DNA from: Micromonospora sonchi
GTDB taxonomy: Bacteria; Actinomycetota; Actinomycetes; Mycobacteriales; Micromonosporaceae
Length of the DNA: 64,000 nucleotides
Reading direction: 5' to 3'
NCBI RefSeq assembly: GCF_014646235.1
Contig: NZ_BMNB01000007.1
Coordinates: forward strand, 1-64,000
Shown here: one piece after another, positions 17,793 to 26,509 of the stretch
How the letters are laid out: each line of letters begins with the position of its first letter
How positions within the stretch are numbered: the first letter of the stretch is position 1
Position numbers and translations under genes: made by a program
Notes under the pieces: generated by a model
What the model was told of the DNA's origin: nothing
Database searches by the model: none
Seen by the model: only the letters and a program-made list of their open reading frames with translations

Positions 17793-19133
17793 GTGTCAGC
17801 ACGATATCAGGTGACCGGTGCGACAGCCGCCGAGATTTCGGTCAGCATCGAGTCCGGCATCCGCCGCGCCGCCCTCGCCCCCGGCGACCCGTTGCCGCCG
17901 GTGCGCGCGCTCGCCGCCGACCTGGCCGTCAGCCCGGCCACCGTCTCCCGCGCCTACGCCGAGCTGCGCCAACGCGGACTCATCGTCACCGCCGGCCGGC
18001 ACGGTACCCGGGTACGCCCACGTCCCCCGGTCGCCGCCCGCCGCGCGGCCCTGCGCCCGCCACCCGCCCCCGGCCTGCGCGACCTGTCCCAGGGCGAACC
18101 CGATCCACGACTGCTCCCACCACTCGGCCCGCACCTGGCCGCGCTCGCCGACACCGCCAGCGCGGCGATCAGCTACTCCGACGCCGGAACGCTGCCCGAA
18201 TTCGCCGAGGCCGCCCGCGACCGGCTCGTCGCCGACGGCGTGCCCGCCGCCGAACTGGCGCTCGCCGGCGGCGCGCTGGACGGCATCGAGCGGCTGCTCG
18301 GCGCCCACCTGCGCCCCGGGGACGCGGTCGCGGTCGAGGATCCGGGCTGGGCCAACCAACTCGACCTCATCGCCGCACTCGGCCTACGGCCGATCGGCGT
18401 ACCGGTCGACGACGACGGCCCACTGGTCGCCGGAGTGGCCGCCGCGCTCGCCGCCGGAGCCCGAGCGCTGATCGTGACCAGCCGCGCTCAGAACCCCACC
18501 GGCGCCGCGCTCTCCGCAGACCGGGCCGCCGCGCTGCGTACCCTGCTCGCCGGGTACGCCGACCTGCTGCTCATCGAGGACGACCACGCCGCCGAACTGG
18601 CCCGCGTACCCCTGCACCCGCTCGCCGGCGCGACCACCCACTGGGCCCTGATCCGCTCGGTCAGCAAGCCCTACGGGCCCGACCTGCGCCTGGCCGTACT
18701 GGCCGGCGACGAAACCACGGTGGCCCGGGTGGCCGGCCGCTCCCGGGTCGGCGCCGGCTGGGTCTCCACCGTGCTGCAACGACTGGTGCTCTCCCTCTGG
18801 CGCGACCCGGCGGTGACCGCGCTGATCGACCGGGCGGCGGACAGCTACGAACGGCGGCGGAACGCGCTGGTCGACGCCCTGACCGAACGCGGCCTGGCCG
18901 CACACGGTCGGAGCGGGATCAACGTCTGGGTGCCGGTCACCGACGAGACCGTCGCCGCGACCGTGCTGCGCGACGCCGGCTGGCTGGTCGCCCCCGGAGC
19001 GCTGTACCGCACCGCCGCCGGACCCGGCCTGCGGATCACCATCAGCCCCCTGGACGAGCCGGAACTGCCCGCCCTGGCCGATGCCCTCACCCGCGCCGCC
19101 CATCCCACCCCACCCCCCACCCTCACCGCCTGA
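17793..19133 (+). CDS. MocR/PdxR-family regulator (wHTH + aminotransferase fold)
   Basis: A 446-residue regulator with a GntR-type winged helix (residues about 10-75, with LPPVRALAADLAVSPATVSRAY) joined to a fold type I aminotransferase domain. The PLP-binding lysine is K292 in SVSKPYGPDLR, preceded by TSRAQNPTGA and IEDDHAAEL, which are standard PLP-pocket motifs. MocR proteins sense PLP or its adducts with amino compounds. The GTG start is ten bases after a TACAAT hexamer, so the leader is almost absent. The divergent fusion enzyme and LeuE-like exporter are its probable targets. Confidence 0.9.
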   Translation: MSARYQVTGATAAEISVSIESGIRRAALAPGDPLPPVRALAADLAVSPATVSRAYAELRQRGLIVTAGRHGTRVRPRPPVAARRAALRPPPAPGLRDLSQGEPDPRLLPPLGPHLAALADTASAAISYSDAGTLPEFAEAARDRLVADGVPAAELALAGGALDGIERLLGAHLRPGDAVAVEDPGWANQLDLIAALGLRPIGVPVDDDGPLVAGVAAALAAGARALIVTSRAQNPTGAALSADRAAALRTLLAGYADLLLIEDDHAAELARVPLHPLAGATTHWALIRSVSKPYGPDLRLAVLAGDETTVARVAGRSRVGAGWVSTVLQRLVLSLWRDPAVTALIDRAADSYERRRNALVDALTERGLAAHGRSGINVWVPVTDETVAATVLRDAGWLVAPGALYRTAAGPGLRITISPLDEPELPALADALTRAAHPTPPPTLTA

Positions 19134-19172
19134 CCCCCGCCTCGTCCCCGCCTCGTCCCCACCCCCGCCTCG

Positions 19173-19244
19173 TCGATCTTGCACTTTTGGTCGGGATGAA
19201 TCGGGGCATACTCCGTATATCGGCGACCGTAAGTGCAAGATCGG
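19173..19244. repeat. Dispersed palindrome, family A, copy 1
   Basis: The arm GATCTTGCACTTTTGGTC (19175-19192) is answered by GACCGTAAGTGCAAGATC (19225-19242). Two further copies stand at 48659 and 59885. This copy lies between the MocR and udgX genes, both on the plus strand. Confidence 0.8.
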
Positions 19245-19289
19245 CGGGGCTTGGGGCGAGGGCGGGGATGGGACGGGTAGAACAGTGGC

Positions 19290-19985
19290 ATGACCGAGAC
19301 CGCGCCCGGCGCCCAGCGGTTCATCCCGCCGCAGGCCGACACCCTCGACGACCTGCGTGCCGCCGCCACCGGCTGCCAGGGCTGCGAGCTGTACCGCGCC
19401 GCCTCACAGACCGTCTTCGGCCGAGGCGACGCCACCGCCCGGGTGGTCTTCGTCGGCGAACAGCCCGGCGACATGGAGGACCAGAAAGGGCTGCCCTTCG
19501 TCGGACCCGCCGGCCGGCTGCTGCGCAAGGCGGTCGACGACGCGGGACTGGACCCGGGACACATCTACCTCACCAACGCGGTGAAGCACTTCCGCTTCGA
19601 ACTGCGCGGAAAACGACGCATCCACCAGACCCCGGACCGGGTGCACATCACCGCCTGCCGACCCTGGCTGGTCGCCGAGTTCGCCCAGCTGCACCCGGAG
19701 GTCGTCGTGGTGCTCGGGGCGACCGCCGCGAAAGCCCTGCTCGGCCCGGCGTTCCGGGTCACCCGCCAACGCGGGGAACTGCTGCCCTGGCCGGCCGCCG
19801 CGCAACACCCCGAGGACTTCCAGCGGGTGCCGGTGGACAGCACCGGACGCACCGCCGACGCGCCACCGGCCCAACTGCTGGCCACCATCCACCCGTCCGC
19901 CGTGCTCCGCGCCGACAACCAGGACATCGCGTACGACGGGCTGGTCGCCGACCTCACCATCGTCGCCCGCGCCCTCAGCCGCTGA
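19290..19985 (+). CDS. udgX: UdgX-type uracil-DNA crosslinking glycosylase
   Basis: A 231-residue uracil-DNA glycosylase superfamily member of the UdgX class. Motif A reads GEQPGDMEDQ (residues 56-65), and the UdgX-specific loop KRRIH is present with H112, which corresponds to the histidine that forms a covalent bond with the deoxyribose after uracil excision. Cysteines C29, C32 and C123 are likely ligands of the iron-sulfur cluster; TIHPSAVLR is motif B. UdgX binds uracil in DNA irreversibly and is restricted mainly to actinobacteria. The start lies six bases after TAGAAC (19278-19283) with no ribosome site, suggesting a leaderless message. Confidence 0.93.
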   Translation: MTETAPGAQRFIPPQADTLDDLRAAATGCQGCELYRAASQTVFGRGDATARVVFVGEQPGDMEDQKGLPFVGPAGRLLRKAVDDAGLDPGHIYLTNAVKHFRFELRGKRRIHQTPDRVHITACRPWLVAEFAQLHPEVVVVLGATAAKALLGPAFRVTRQRGELLPWPAAAQHPEDFQRVPVDSTGRTADAPPAQLLATIHPSAVLRADNQDIAYDGLVADLTIVARALSR

Positions 19986-20065
19986 CAGCCACCGTCCACG
20001 CGGCCCGGCGGCGACCGACGGACGCCGCTGGGCCGGCCCGGGTGCCCGGTGCCACACTTGCCGCC

Positions 20066-21205
20066 ATGCAGCAGCACCTGTACGAACCGGACCACGACGC
20101 GTTCCGCGACCTGTGCCGCCGGTTCCTCACCCGCGAGGCCGTGCCGCACCACGACCGCTGGGAGACCGACGGCATCGTCGACCGCGACGTGTGGCGTGCC
20201 GCCGGCGCCGCCGGACTGCTCGGCATCGACGTCGACGAGACGTACGGCGGAGGCGGGCAACAGGACTTCCGGTACAACGCCGTCCTGGTCGAGGAAATCG
20301 TGACCGCCGGCTGCTCCGGGCTCGGCTTCGGCCTGCACAACGACGTGGTCGCGCCATACCTCACCGAACTGACCACCGACGAGCAGCGCACCCGCTGGCT
20401 GCCCGGATTCTGCTCCGGCGACCTGGTCACCGCCATCGCGATGAGCGAACCGGGCGCCGGCTCCGACCTGGCCGGCATCCGCACCAACGCCGTCCGCGAC
20501 GGTGACAGCTACCTGCTCAACGGGCAGAAAACATTCATCACCAACGGCGAACTCGCCGACCTCGTCATCGTGGTCGCACGCACCGCCGACCGGGGCGCGC
20601 ACGGGGTCAGCCTGATCGCGGTCGAGACCGGCACCCCCGGCTTCACCCGAGGCCAGCGGCTGGCCAAGGTCGGACTGAAAGCCAACGACACCGCCGAACT
20701 CTTCTTCGACGACTGCCGGGTACCGGCGAAGAACCTCATCGGCACCGAGAACCACGGCTTCTACCACCTGATGGCCAACCTGCCCCGGGAACGGCTGAGC
20801 ATCGCCGTCGCCGCGGTCGCCGCCACCGAGAAACTGCTCACGCTCACCCTCGAACACGCGCGCACCCGGGAGGCGTTCGGCCGGCCGATCGGCACATTCC
20901 AGCACAACCGGTTCCTCCTGGCCGAACTGGACACCGAGGTCACCATCGCGCGGACCTTCCTCAACCACTGCATCACCGAGTTCAACGCCGGCCGGTTGTC
21001 GGTGACCGACGCCGCCAAGGCCAAATGGTGGACCACCGAACTGCAGAACCGGGTCGCCGACCGCTGCGTGCAACTGCACGGCGGCTACGGCTTCATGCTG
21101 GAACACCCGGTGGCCAAGGCCTGGCTCGACGGCCGGGTGCAGACCATCTACGGCGGCACCACCGAGATCATGAAGGAGATCATCGGACGCGGCCTCGGGC
21201 TGTGA
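20066..21205 (+). CDS. Acyl-CoA dehydrogenase
   Basis: A 379-residue flavoprotein of the acyl-CoA dehydrogenase family, catalysing the first step of acyl-CoA beta-oxidation. The FAD-binding signatures TAIAMSEPGAGSDLAGI and LNGQKTFITNG are present, with the C-terminal QLHGGYGFMLEHPVAKAWLD and IYGGTTEIMKEIIGR. The usual catalytic Glu of the YEGT motif is Gly here (YGGT), so the base is probably the Glu in PRERLSIA, as in isovaleryl- and long-chain type enzymes. ATG 20066 follows CACACT by seven bases and has no ribosome site (leaderless type). Substrate chain length is not evident. Confidence 0.92.
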   Translation: MQQHLYEPDHDAFRDLCRRFLTREAVPHHDRWETDGIVDRDVWRAAGAAGLLGIDVDETYGGGGQQDFRYNAVLVEEIVTAGCSGLGFGLHNDVVAPYLTELTTDEQRTRWLPGFCSGDLVTAIAMSEPGAGSDLAGIRTNAVRDGDSYLLNGQKTFITNGELADLVIVVARTADRGAHGVSLIAVETGTPGFTRGQRLAKVGLKANDTAELFFDDCRVPAKNLIGTENHGFYHLMANLPRERLSIAVAAVAATEKLLTLTLEHARTREAFGRPIGTFQHNRFLLAELDTEVTIARTFLNHCITEFNAGRLSVTDAAKAKWWTTELQNRVADRCVQLHGGYGFMLEHPVAKAWLDGRVQTIYGGTTEIMKEIIGRGLGL

Positions 21206-21275
21206 CGAAAAACCGGGCCGCGGACACCGGCCGGAAGCGAGAGGATGAGTCACCCCGCACCAAGGAGCATGCCCG

Positions 21276-22598
21276 TTGGCGACCGACCTGACGACCCCCG
21301 CACCGGCGCACCCCGACGCCGCACGCATCCAGCGGCGTACCCTGCGCCTGCTCTTCACCACCCAGATCGTCGGCGGCATCGGAGTGACCATCGGCATCGC
21401 CGTCGGGGCGCTGCTCGCCGCCGAGATCGCCGGCACCGCAGTGGCCGGCCTGGCACAGAGCGCCGCCGTGGTCGGCGGTGCGCTGCTCGCCGTGCCGGTC
21501 ACCCACATCACCATCGGCCACGGCCGCCGACCCGGCCTGGCCTTCGCGTACGGCGTGGGCACCTTGGGCGCCATGCTGATCGTGCTGGCCGCGGCGACCC
21601 GATCGGTCCCGCTGCTCTTCGCCGGCATGCTGCTCTTCGGCGGCGGCTCCACCGCCAACCTCCAGGCCCGCTACGCGGCGGTCGACCTCGCCGAACCGAA
21701 CCGCCGGGCCCGACAACTGTCCCTGATCGTCTGGGCCACCACCATCGGCGCGGTGGCCGCCCCGAACTTCGCCGCCCTCGCCGACCACACCACCCGCGGT
21801 TGGGGACTGCCGGCACTCTCCGGCCCATTCGCGTTCAGCGCCGTCGCCTTCGTGCTCGCCGCCGGCGTACTCCAACTGTGCCTGCGGCCCGACCCGCTGC
21901 TCACCGCGCGCCGGCTCGCGGCCCCGATCCCGCCCGCCGACGCTCCGACGGCGGCCGAGCCGCTCACGGTGCCGGCTCCGCCCGCCCGGCGCGGCGCCGG
22001 CATGCGCGCCGCCTGGTCGGTGGTACGCGCCCGACCGGCCGCCCGGCTCGGCATCGCCACCGTGGCAGTGGGGCATCTGGCGATGGTGGCGGTGATGGCG
22101 ATGACCCCCGTGCACCTGCGGGAGTACCACCCGGTCGAGAAGGTGCTGCCGGTCGTCGGGCTGGTGCTGAGCCTGCACATCGCCGGCATGTACGCGCTGG
22201 CGCCCGTGATCGGCTGGCTCACCGACCGACTCGGCCGCCGCCCGGTCATCCTCGGCGGCATCGGCACCCTGCTCGCCGCCTGCGCGGTCGCCGGCACCGC
22301 CGGGCACCACACCCCCCGCCTCACCGTCGGGCTGGTGCTGCTCGGGCTGGGCTGGTCGGCGACCATGGTGGCCGGCTCCACCCTGCTGTCGGAGTCGGTA
22401 CCCGACGCGGTGCGACCCCAGGCGCAGGGCCTCTCCGACCTGGTCATGGGGTGCGCCGGGGCGCTGGCCGGCGCGCTCAGCGGGTTTGTCGTGCAGCTGT
22501 CCGGCTATCCGGTGCTGACCCTGCTCGCCGCGATCGCGGTGATGCCCCTGCTGGCGCTAGCGTTGCGACCGGTGGGCGCGGCGGGCGAGGAGGACTGA
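21276..22598 (+). CDS. MFS-type exporter
   Basis: A 440-residue major facilitator protein with 12 predicted helices in two halves separated by a Pro/Ala-rich loop (about residues 210-245). The motif A region is visible between helices 8 and 9 of the second half in GWLTDRLGRRPVILGG. The TTG start at 21276 is chosen because AAGGAG stands eight bases upstream; a nearby ATG at 21269 is in another frame. It is four bases from the DUF3046 gene and lies upstream of recA. A drug or metabolite exporter is likely, substrate unknown. Confidence 0.87.
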   Translation: MATDLTTPAPAHPDAARIQRRTLRLLFTTQIVGGIGVTIGIAVGALLAAEIAGTAVAGLAQSAAVVGGALLAVPVTHITIGHGRRPGLAFAYGVGTLGAMLIVLAAATRSVPLLFAGMLLFGGGSTANLQARYAAVDLAEPNRRARQLSLIVWATTIGAVAAPNFAALADHTTRGWGLPALSGPFAFSAVAFVLAAGVLQLCLRPDPLLTARRLAAPIPPADAPTAAEPLTVPAPPARRGAGMRAAWSVVRARPAARLGIATVAVGHLAMVAVMAMTPVHLREYHPVEKVLPVVGLVLSLHIAGMYALAPVIGWLTDRLGRRPVILGGIGTLLAACAVAGTAGHHTPRLTVGLVLLGLGWSATMVAGSTLLSESVPDAVRPQAQGLSDLVMGCAGALAGALSGFVVQLSGYPVLTLLAAIAVMPLLALALRPVGAAGEED

Positions 22599-22602
22599 TC
22601 AC

Positions 22603-22803
22603 GTGCGGCTGACCGACTTCTGGACGCGACTGGAGGAGGCGTTCGGGCCGGGGTACGCGGCCAGCATCGCCAGCGACCAGGTGCTGTCACAGCTCGACGG
22701 GCGGACCATCGAGCAGGCCCTCGCGGCCGGTGAGGAGACGCACGTGGTGTGGCGAGCGGTGGTCGCCGCCTACCCCGACCGGGTCCCCACCCGGCTACGC
22801 TGA
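22603..22803 (+). CDS. DUF3046 protein
   Basis: A 66-residue protein of the DUF3046 family ([17 protein letters not shown], then [19 protein letters not shown] and [10 protein letters not shown]). This family is a small actinobacterial protein nearly always encoded just before recA, as here. The GTG start has GAGGAGG upstream, within the end of the MFS gene. Function is unknown; the constant linkage to recA hints at a DNA repair connection but nothing in the sequence proves it. Confidence 0.92.
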   Translation: MRLTDFWTRLEEAFGPGYAASIASDQVLSQLDGRTIEQALAAGEETHVVWRAVVAAYPDRVPTRLR

Positions 22804-22832
22804 GCAGCCGATTCGCTACTTCCGCGTGTCTC

Positions 22833-22863
22833 TTGCCGACTCGTACACCTGTTCGGCTATTGT
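22833..22863 (+). promoter_or_regulatory. recA promoter with SOS box
   Basis: TCGTACACCTGTTCGG (22841-22856) matches the actinobacterial LexA box (TCGAAC-N4-GTTCGA) at ten of twelve fixed positions. It sits between a TTGCCG hexamer (22833-22838) and TATTGT (22858-22863), so LexA binding would block RNA polymerase at recA. Confidence 0.75.
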
Positions 22864-22988
22864 CCACAGCGGGGTGCTCGTCCACAGGCCACGGCCGGCC
22901 GGCTGGTTTTCTGTCGGACCCAGCGCCTAGCGTGTTCCGCGTGACGCGAAGCTCAGGAAAGACGCCGGCGAAGGCAGGGGTGGCAACG

Positions 22989-25127
22989 ATGGCAGCAGGA
23001 CCTGACCGGGAGAAGGCGCTCGACCTTGCTCTCGCTCAGATCGACAAACAGTTCGGCAAGGGCTCGGTGATGCGCCTGGGGGAACGGCCGGTCGTGCAGA
23101 CCGCGGTGATCCCCACCGGCTCCATCGCGCTCGACGTCGCGCTCGGCGTGGGCGGCCTGCCCCGCGGCCGGGTGGTGGAGGTATACGGCCCGGAGAGCAG
23201 CGGGAAAACTACGGTCGCCCTGCACGCCGTGGCCAACGCCCAGCGCAACGGCGGCATCGCCGCCTTCATCGACGCCGAGCACGCGCTCGACCCGGAGTAC
23301 GCCCGGGCCCTCGGCGTCGACACCGACGCCCTGCTGGTCTCCCAGCCCGACACCGGCGAGCAGGCGTTGGAGATCGCGGACATGCTGGTCCGCTCCGGCG
23401 CGCTGGACATCATCGTGATCGACTCGGTCGCCGCCCTGGTGCCGCGCGCCGAGATCGAGGGCGAGATGGGCGACAGCCACGTGGGTCTTCAGGCCCGGCT
23501 GATGAGCCAGGCGCTGCGGAAGATCACCGGTGTGCTCAACAACACCGGCACCACCGCGATCTTCATCAACCAGTTGCGAGAAAAAATCGGTGTGATGTTC
23601 GGATGCATGTCGTACTCGACCAGGGTCACCCTGGCTGACGGCACGCAGGAGAAAATCGGCAAGATCGTCAACCAGCGGATGGATGTCGAGGTTCTCTCCT
23701 ACAACCCGGACACTGACCGGGTGGAGCCGAAGCGGATCACCAATTGGTTCAACAACGGCCCGGCGGAGCAGTTCCTTCAGTTCACCGTCGCCAAGTCGGG
23801 CGGGAATGGTCGAGCCCAGTTCGCCGCCACCGCCAACCACCTGATCCGTACGCCTGGTGGCTGGCGGGAGGCGGGCGAGTTGATCGCTGGTGACCGGGTG
23901 ATGCTTGCCGAGTCACGACGTCTCAGTGAGCAGCAGTGGCAGGTCGTGCTCGGTTCGTTGATGGGCGATGGCGCCCTTTCGCCGAACCGCCGGGACCGAT
24001 CCGGTGTCCGCTTCCGCCTCGGCCACGGCGCACAGCAGGTCGACTACCTCGACTGGAAGGTGTCGCTGCTCGGCAACATCGGCCACTCGCGGCGTACCGA
24101 CACACGGGGCGCGGCCTTCGTCGACTTCACCCCACTGCCCGAGTTGGACGAGCTGCGCCGCGCGGTTTACCTGGGCGATGGCAAGAAGCACCTCAGCTGG
24201 GATTATCTCAAGGCGCTGACCCCTCTGGCTCTCGCCGTGTGGTACATGGACGACGGGTGCTTCACGCTCCGGTCCAAGGGCCTGCAGAAGCGTACGGCAG
24301 GCGGCTCCGGCCGGATTGAGATCTGCGTCGAGGCGATGGCGGAGGGCAGCCGCAACCGTCTGGTCGAGCATCTGCGTGACGTGTACGGCATGGACGTGAA
24401 GCTGGTGTCTCGTGGCACCCGGCAGACGGCTTCGATCATGTTCACGACGGAATCATCGGCGAGGTTTCAGGCGCTGATCGCTCCGTATGTGCCGGCTGCG
24501 ATGGCGTCCAAGTTGCTGCCGCGTTTCCAAGGCCAATGCTCCGTCGAGCCGCAGTTCGTCCCAGCAGAGATCACGCCGGTGCCGGCCCGGATTATCGACG
24601 TGCGGGTCAAGCCGAAAACCCGTTCGATGAACCGATTCGACATTGAGGTGGAGGGCAACCACAACTACTTCGTGGACGGGGTCATGGTGCACAACAGCCC
24701 TGAGACGACCACGGGTGGGCGGGCGTTGAAGTTCTACGCTTCGGTCCGGCTCGATGTGCGGCGCATCGAGAGCCTGAAGGACGGCACCGATGTGGTCGGT
24801 AACCGCACTCGGGTCAAGGTCGTGAAGAACAAGGTGGCCTCACCGTTCAAGCAGGCCGAGTTCGACATCATGTACGGCAAGGGCATCTCCCGCGAGGGCT
24901 CGCTGATCGACGTCGGCGTCGAGCAGTCGATCATCCGCAAGTCCGGTGCCTGGTACACCTACGAGGGTGACCAGCTCGGCCAGGGCAAGGAGAAGGCCCG
25001 CGAGTTCCTCCGGGAAAACCCGGACGTGGCCGCCGAGATCGAGAAGAAGATCCTGGAGAAGCTCGGCGTCGGGGTCGGCGCGGGCGACGCCGCCGGTGGG
25101 CCAGAGTTGCCGCCGGTCGACTTCTGA
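22989..25127 (+). CDS. recA: RecA recombinase precursor with in-frame intein
   Basis: RecA forms ATP-dependent filaments on single-stranded DNA, drives homologous recombination and triggers LexA self-cleavage. The precursor has 712 residues; removal of a 364-residue intein (after G205) leaves a 348-residue RecA of normal length. Walker A is GPESSGKTT (G67-T74). The intein interrupts the start of DNA-binding loop L2, so no RecA activity is expected before splicing. ATG 22989 starts the conserved [12 protein letters not shown]; a GTG nine bases upstream is in frame but less likely. recX follows after eight bases. Confidence 0.97.
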   Translation: MAAGPDREKALDLALAQIDKQFGKGSVMRLGERPVVQTAVIPTGSIALDVALGVGGLPRGRVVEVYGPESSGKTTVALHAVANAQRNGGIAAFIDAEHALDPEYARALGVDTDALLVSQPDTGEQALEIADMLVRSGALDIIVIDSVAALVPRAEIEGEMGDSHVGLQARLMSQALRKITGVLNNTGTTAIFINQLREKIGVMFGCMSYSTRVTLADGTQEKIGKIVNQRMDVEVLSYNPDTDRVEPKRITNWFNNGPAEQFLQFTVAKSGGNGRAQFAATANHLIRTPGGWREAGELIAGDRVMLAESRRLSEQQWQVVLGSLMGDGALSPNRRDRSGVRFRLGHGAQQVDYLDWKVSLLGNIGHSRRTDTRGAAFVDFTPLPELDELRRAVYLGDGKKHLSWDYLKALTPLALAVWYMDDGCFTLRSKGLQKRTAGGSGRIEICVEAMAEGSRNRLVEHLRDVYGMDVKLVSRGTRQTASIMFTTESSARFQALIAPYVPAAMASKLLPRFQGQCSVEPQFVPAEITPVPARIIDVRVKPKTRSMNRFDIEVEGNHNYFVDGVMVHNSPETTTGGRALKFYASVRLDVRRIESLKDGTDVVGNRTRVKVVKNKVASPFKQAEFDIMYGKGISREGSLIDVGVEQSIIRKSGAWYTYEGDQLGQGKEKAREFLRENPDVAAEIEKKILEKLGVGVGAGDAAGGPELPPVDF
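23604..24695 (+). other. RecA intein (364 aa) with LAGLIDADG endonuclease domain
   Basis: The intein begins with Cys (codon 23604-23606) after ...KIGVMFG and ends in VMVHN before the extein Ser of SPETTTGG, so it is a standard class 1 intein with Cys1, a terminal His-Asn pair and Ser as +1 nucleophile. The [11 protein letters not shown] segment supplies the block B Thr and His. Two LAGLIDADG-like motifs, [10 protein letters not shown] and [10 protein letters not shown], keep their acidic residues, so the homing endonuclease may be active. Codon use is less GC-biased than in the flanking recA parts, in line with horizontal acquisition. The insertion point after residue 205 is, as I recall, the one used in Mycobacterium leprae recA. 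Confidence 0.96.
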
Positions 25128-25135
25128 TCTGACCC

Positions 25136-25813
25136 GTGGCTGGACGACGTGCCCGCACGGGGCGGGGCTGGGATGCCAGTCCGTCCCGTGCGGGCGACAG
25201 CACGCCGCGTCCCCGTCGCCGCTCCTCGGCGAGCGAGACCGACCCGGGCGAGGACGGGGGCGCGGGGCCGGCCCCGCGTGACGAGGGTGAGGTGGCCCGG
25301 GAGATCTGCCTGCGGCAGCTTTCGGTCCGCCCACGTACCCGGGCCGAGTTGGCTGCCGCGCTGGCCCGGCGGGGCATCTCCGAGGAGACCGCGAGCGAGG
25401 TTCTCGACCGGTACGACGAGGTCGGGATCATCGACGACGCCGCGTTCGCCCGGGCCTGGGTGACCAGCCGGCACGCCGGCCGAGGGCTGGCCCGCCGCGC
25501 GCTGGCCAACGAGTTGCGCCAGCGCGGAGTGGACGGCGACACCGCCAGCGAGGCGCTCGGCGAGTTGGACGAGACCACCGAGGCGGAGACCGCGCTGGCC
25601 CTGGTTCGGCGGAAGCTGCGTACCGCCCGGGGTGAGCCGGACGCGGTGTTCCGGCGGCTGGTCGGCATGCTGGCCCGCAAGGGCTATCCGCCGGGGGTGG
25701 CCATTCGGGCGGTGAAGGAGGCGCTGGCGGAGCAGAGCGCCGAGGCGGCCGAGTTCGCCGAGCAGATCGACGCCGACGCGCTGGCCGACGCCGAGGAGGA
25801 GGGTCTCCGCTGA
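25136..25813 (+). CDS. recX: RecX, regulator of RecA
   Basis: A 225-residue RecX family protein that inhibits RecA filament growth and ATPase activity. The N-terminal ~55 residues are a basic, low-complexity extension; the three-helix RecX repeats follow, with CLRQLSVRPRTRAELAAALARRG and IIDDAAFARAWVTSRHAGRGLARRAL as the hallmark segments. The GTG start is eight bases after recA, so the two are co-transcribed, as in other actinobacteria. A shorter start is possible, since the N-terminal extension is poorly conserved. Confidence 0.93.
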   Translation: MAGRRARTGRGWDASPSRAGDSTPRPRRRSSASETDPGEDGGAGPAPRDEGEVAREICLRQLSVRPRTRAELAAALARRGISEETASEVLDRYDEVGIIDDAAFARAWVTSRHAGRGLARRALANELRQRGVDGDTASEALGELDETTEAETALALVRRKLRTARGEPDAVFRRLVGMLARKGYPPGVAIRAVKEALAEQSAEAAEFAEQIDADALADAEEEGLR

Positions 25814-26509
25814 GACTCGCGCGTCGGCGCGGGTCGCGTGGGAGAGCTTCGGCCCGCGTAGCCGCCTTGTTTGTCCCTGGGCGTCCGACTCTTCGTTGGC
25901 GGTGTGTGACGACTCAACTTCTCTCCGTCCGGGTGGTTTGATCATGACTTCTTGACCGGAGCCCGTCGGAGACCTAGCCTCGCCATAAAGGCTCACATTG
26001 CCCGACCAAGCGCAGGCTAAGCGCACAACATAGAACGCGTAACAAGACAGCATCACTTTGGCCAGCTCCATCGGCCTGACGCCAGCTCCGGACAGGCCGG
26101 TCCGGTGCCGGCAGGACACCTTCAGCCGGCCCGTCGGCGCTCCACTCGGGAGACCGCCGGCGGAGAAAGCTGTCCCCATGGCCAGGCGCTCCGGTCGGGC
26201 GTCCAGAGTCGTAGGAGTGTGCCTACCGGCAGGTTCCTGCGGCGCGACGTTCAGGGGAGGCGCGCCATGGCGAGGCGACACGGATCCGCGGGGTGGCCGG
26301 CATGAGCGGGTGTGGGCGAACGAGCCATTGGTCGCTGTCTGATGGCGGCGCGGAGCGGCGGGGAGCGCCGGTAGCCAGCGAGCGGTTCGGCGTGCCGGTG
26401 ACCAGCGGGCGATGCGGAGTGCCGGCATGAGCGGGAAGGCGGCTGCCGGCCCGGCGGAGGCCGGTAACACCGACGACGGCGAGCAGCCGCCAGCGACGGG
26501 AGCGGCGGC
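25814..26509 (+). other. Gene-poor region: long leader of rny with linked small ORFs
   Basis: Nearly 700 bases without a recognisable gene. A promoter at 25952-25980 would give a leader of about 520 bases for rny. Its second half holds three minute frames joined by ATGA overlaps: 26267-26305 (12 codons, with AGGGGAGG in good position), 26302-26430 (42 codons, begins MSGCGRTSHW) and 26427-26513 (28 codons, begins MSGKAAAGPA), the last overlapping the rny ATG at 26510. Their third-position GC is moderate, below that of the flanking genes. A 94-codon frame from TTG 26058 also exists but lacks coding bias. No known riboswitch was recognised. Confidence 0.5.
25952..25980 (+). promoter_or_regulatory. 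Sigma-70-type promoter for the rny leader
   Basis: TTGACC (25952-25957), a 17-base spacer and TAGCCT (25975-25980). Transcription would start near 25987 and run through a long leader into rny. Confidence 0.6.

Noticed and set aside
24453..24692. Free-standing gene in the recA intein on the opposite strand
   Set aside because: The plus-strand intein frame is continuous with correct splice motifs, and the minus frame shows no family.
26058..26342. Possible 94-residue gene between recX and rny
   Set aside because: Low third-position GC for this genome, no ribosome site at the TTG, no recognisable domain. It is kept only as part of the leader description.
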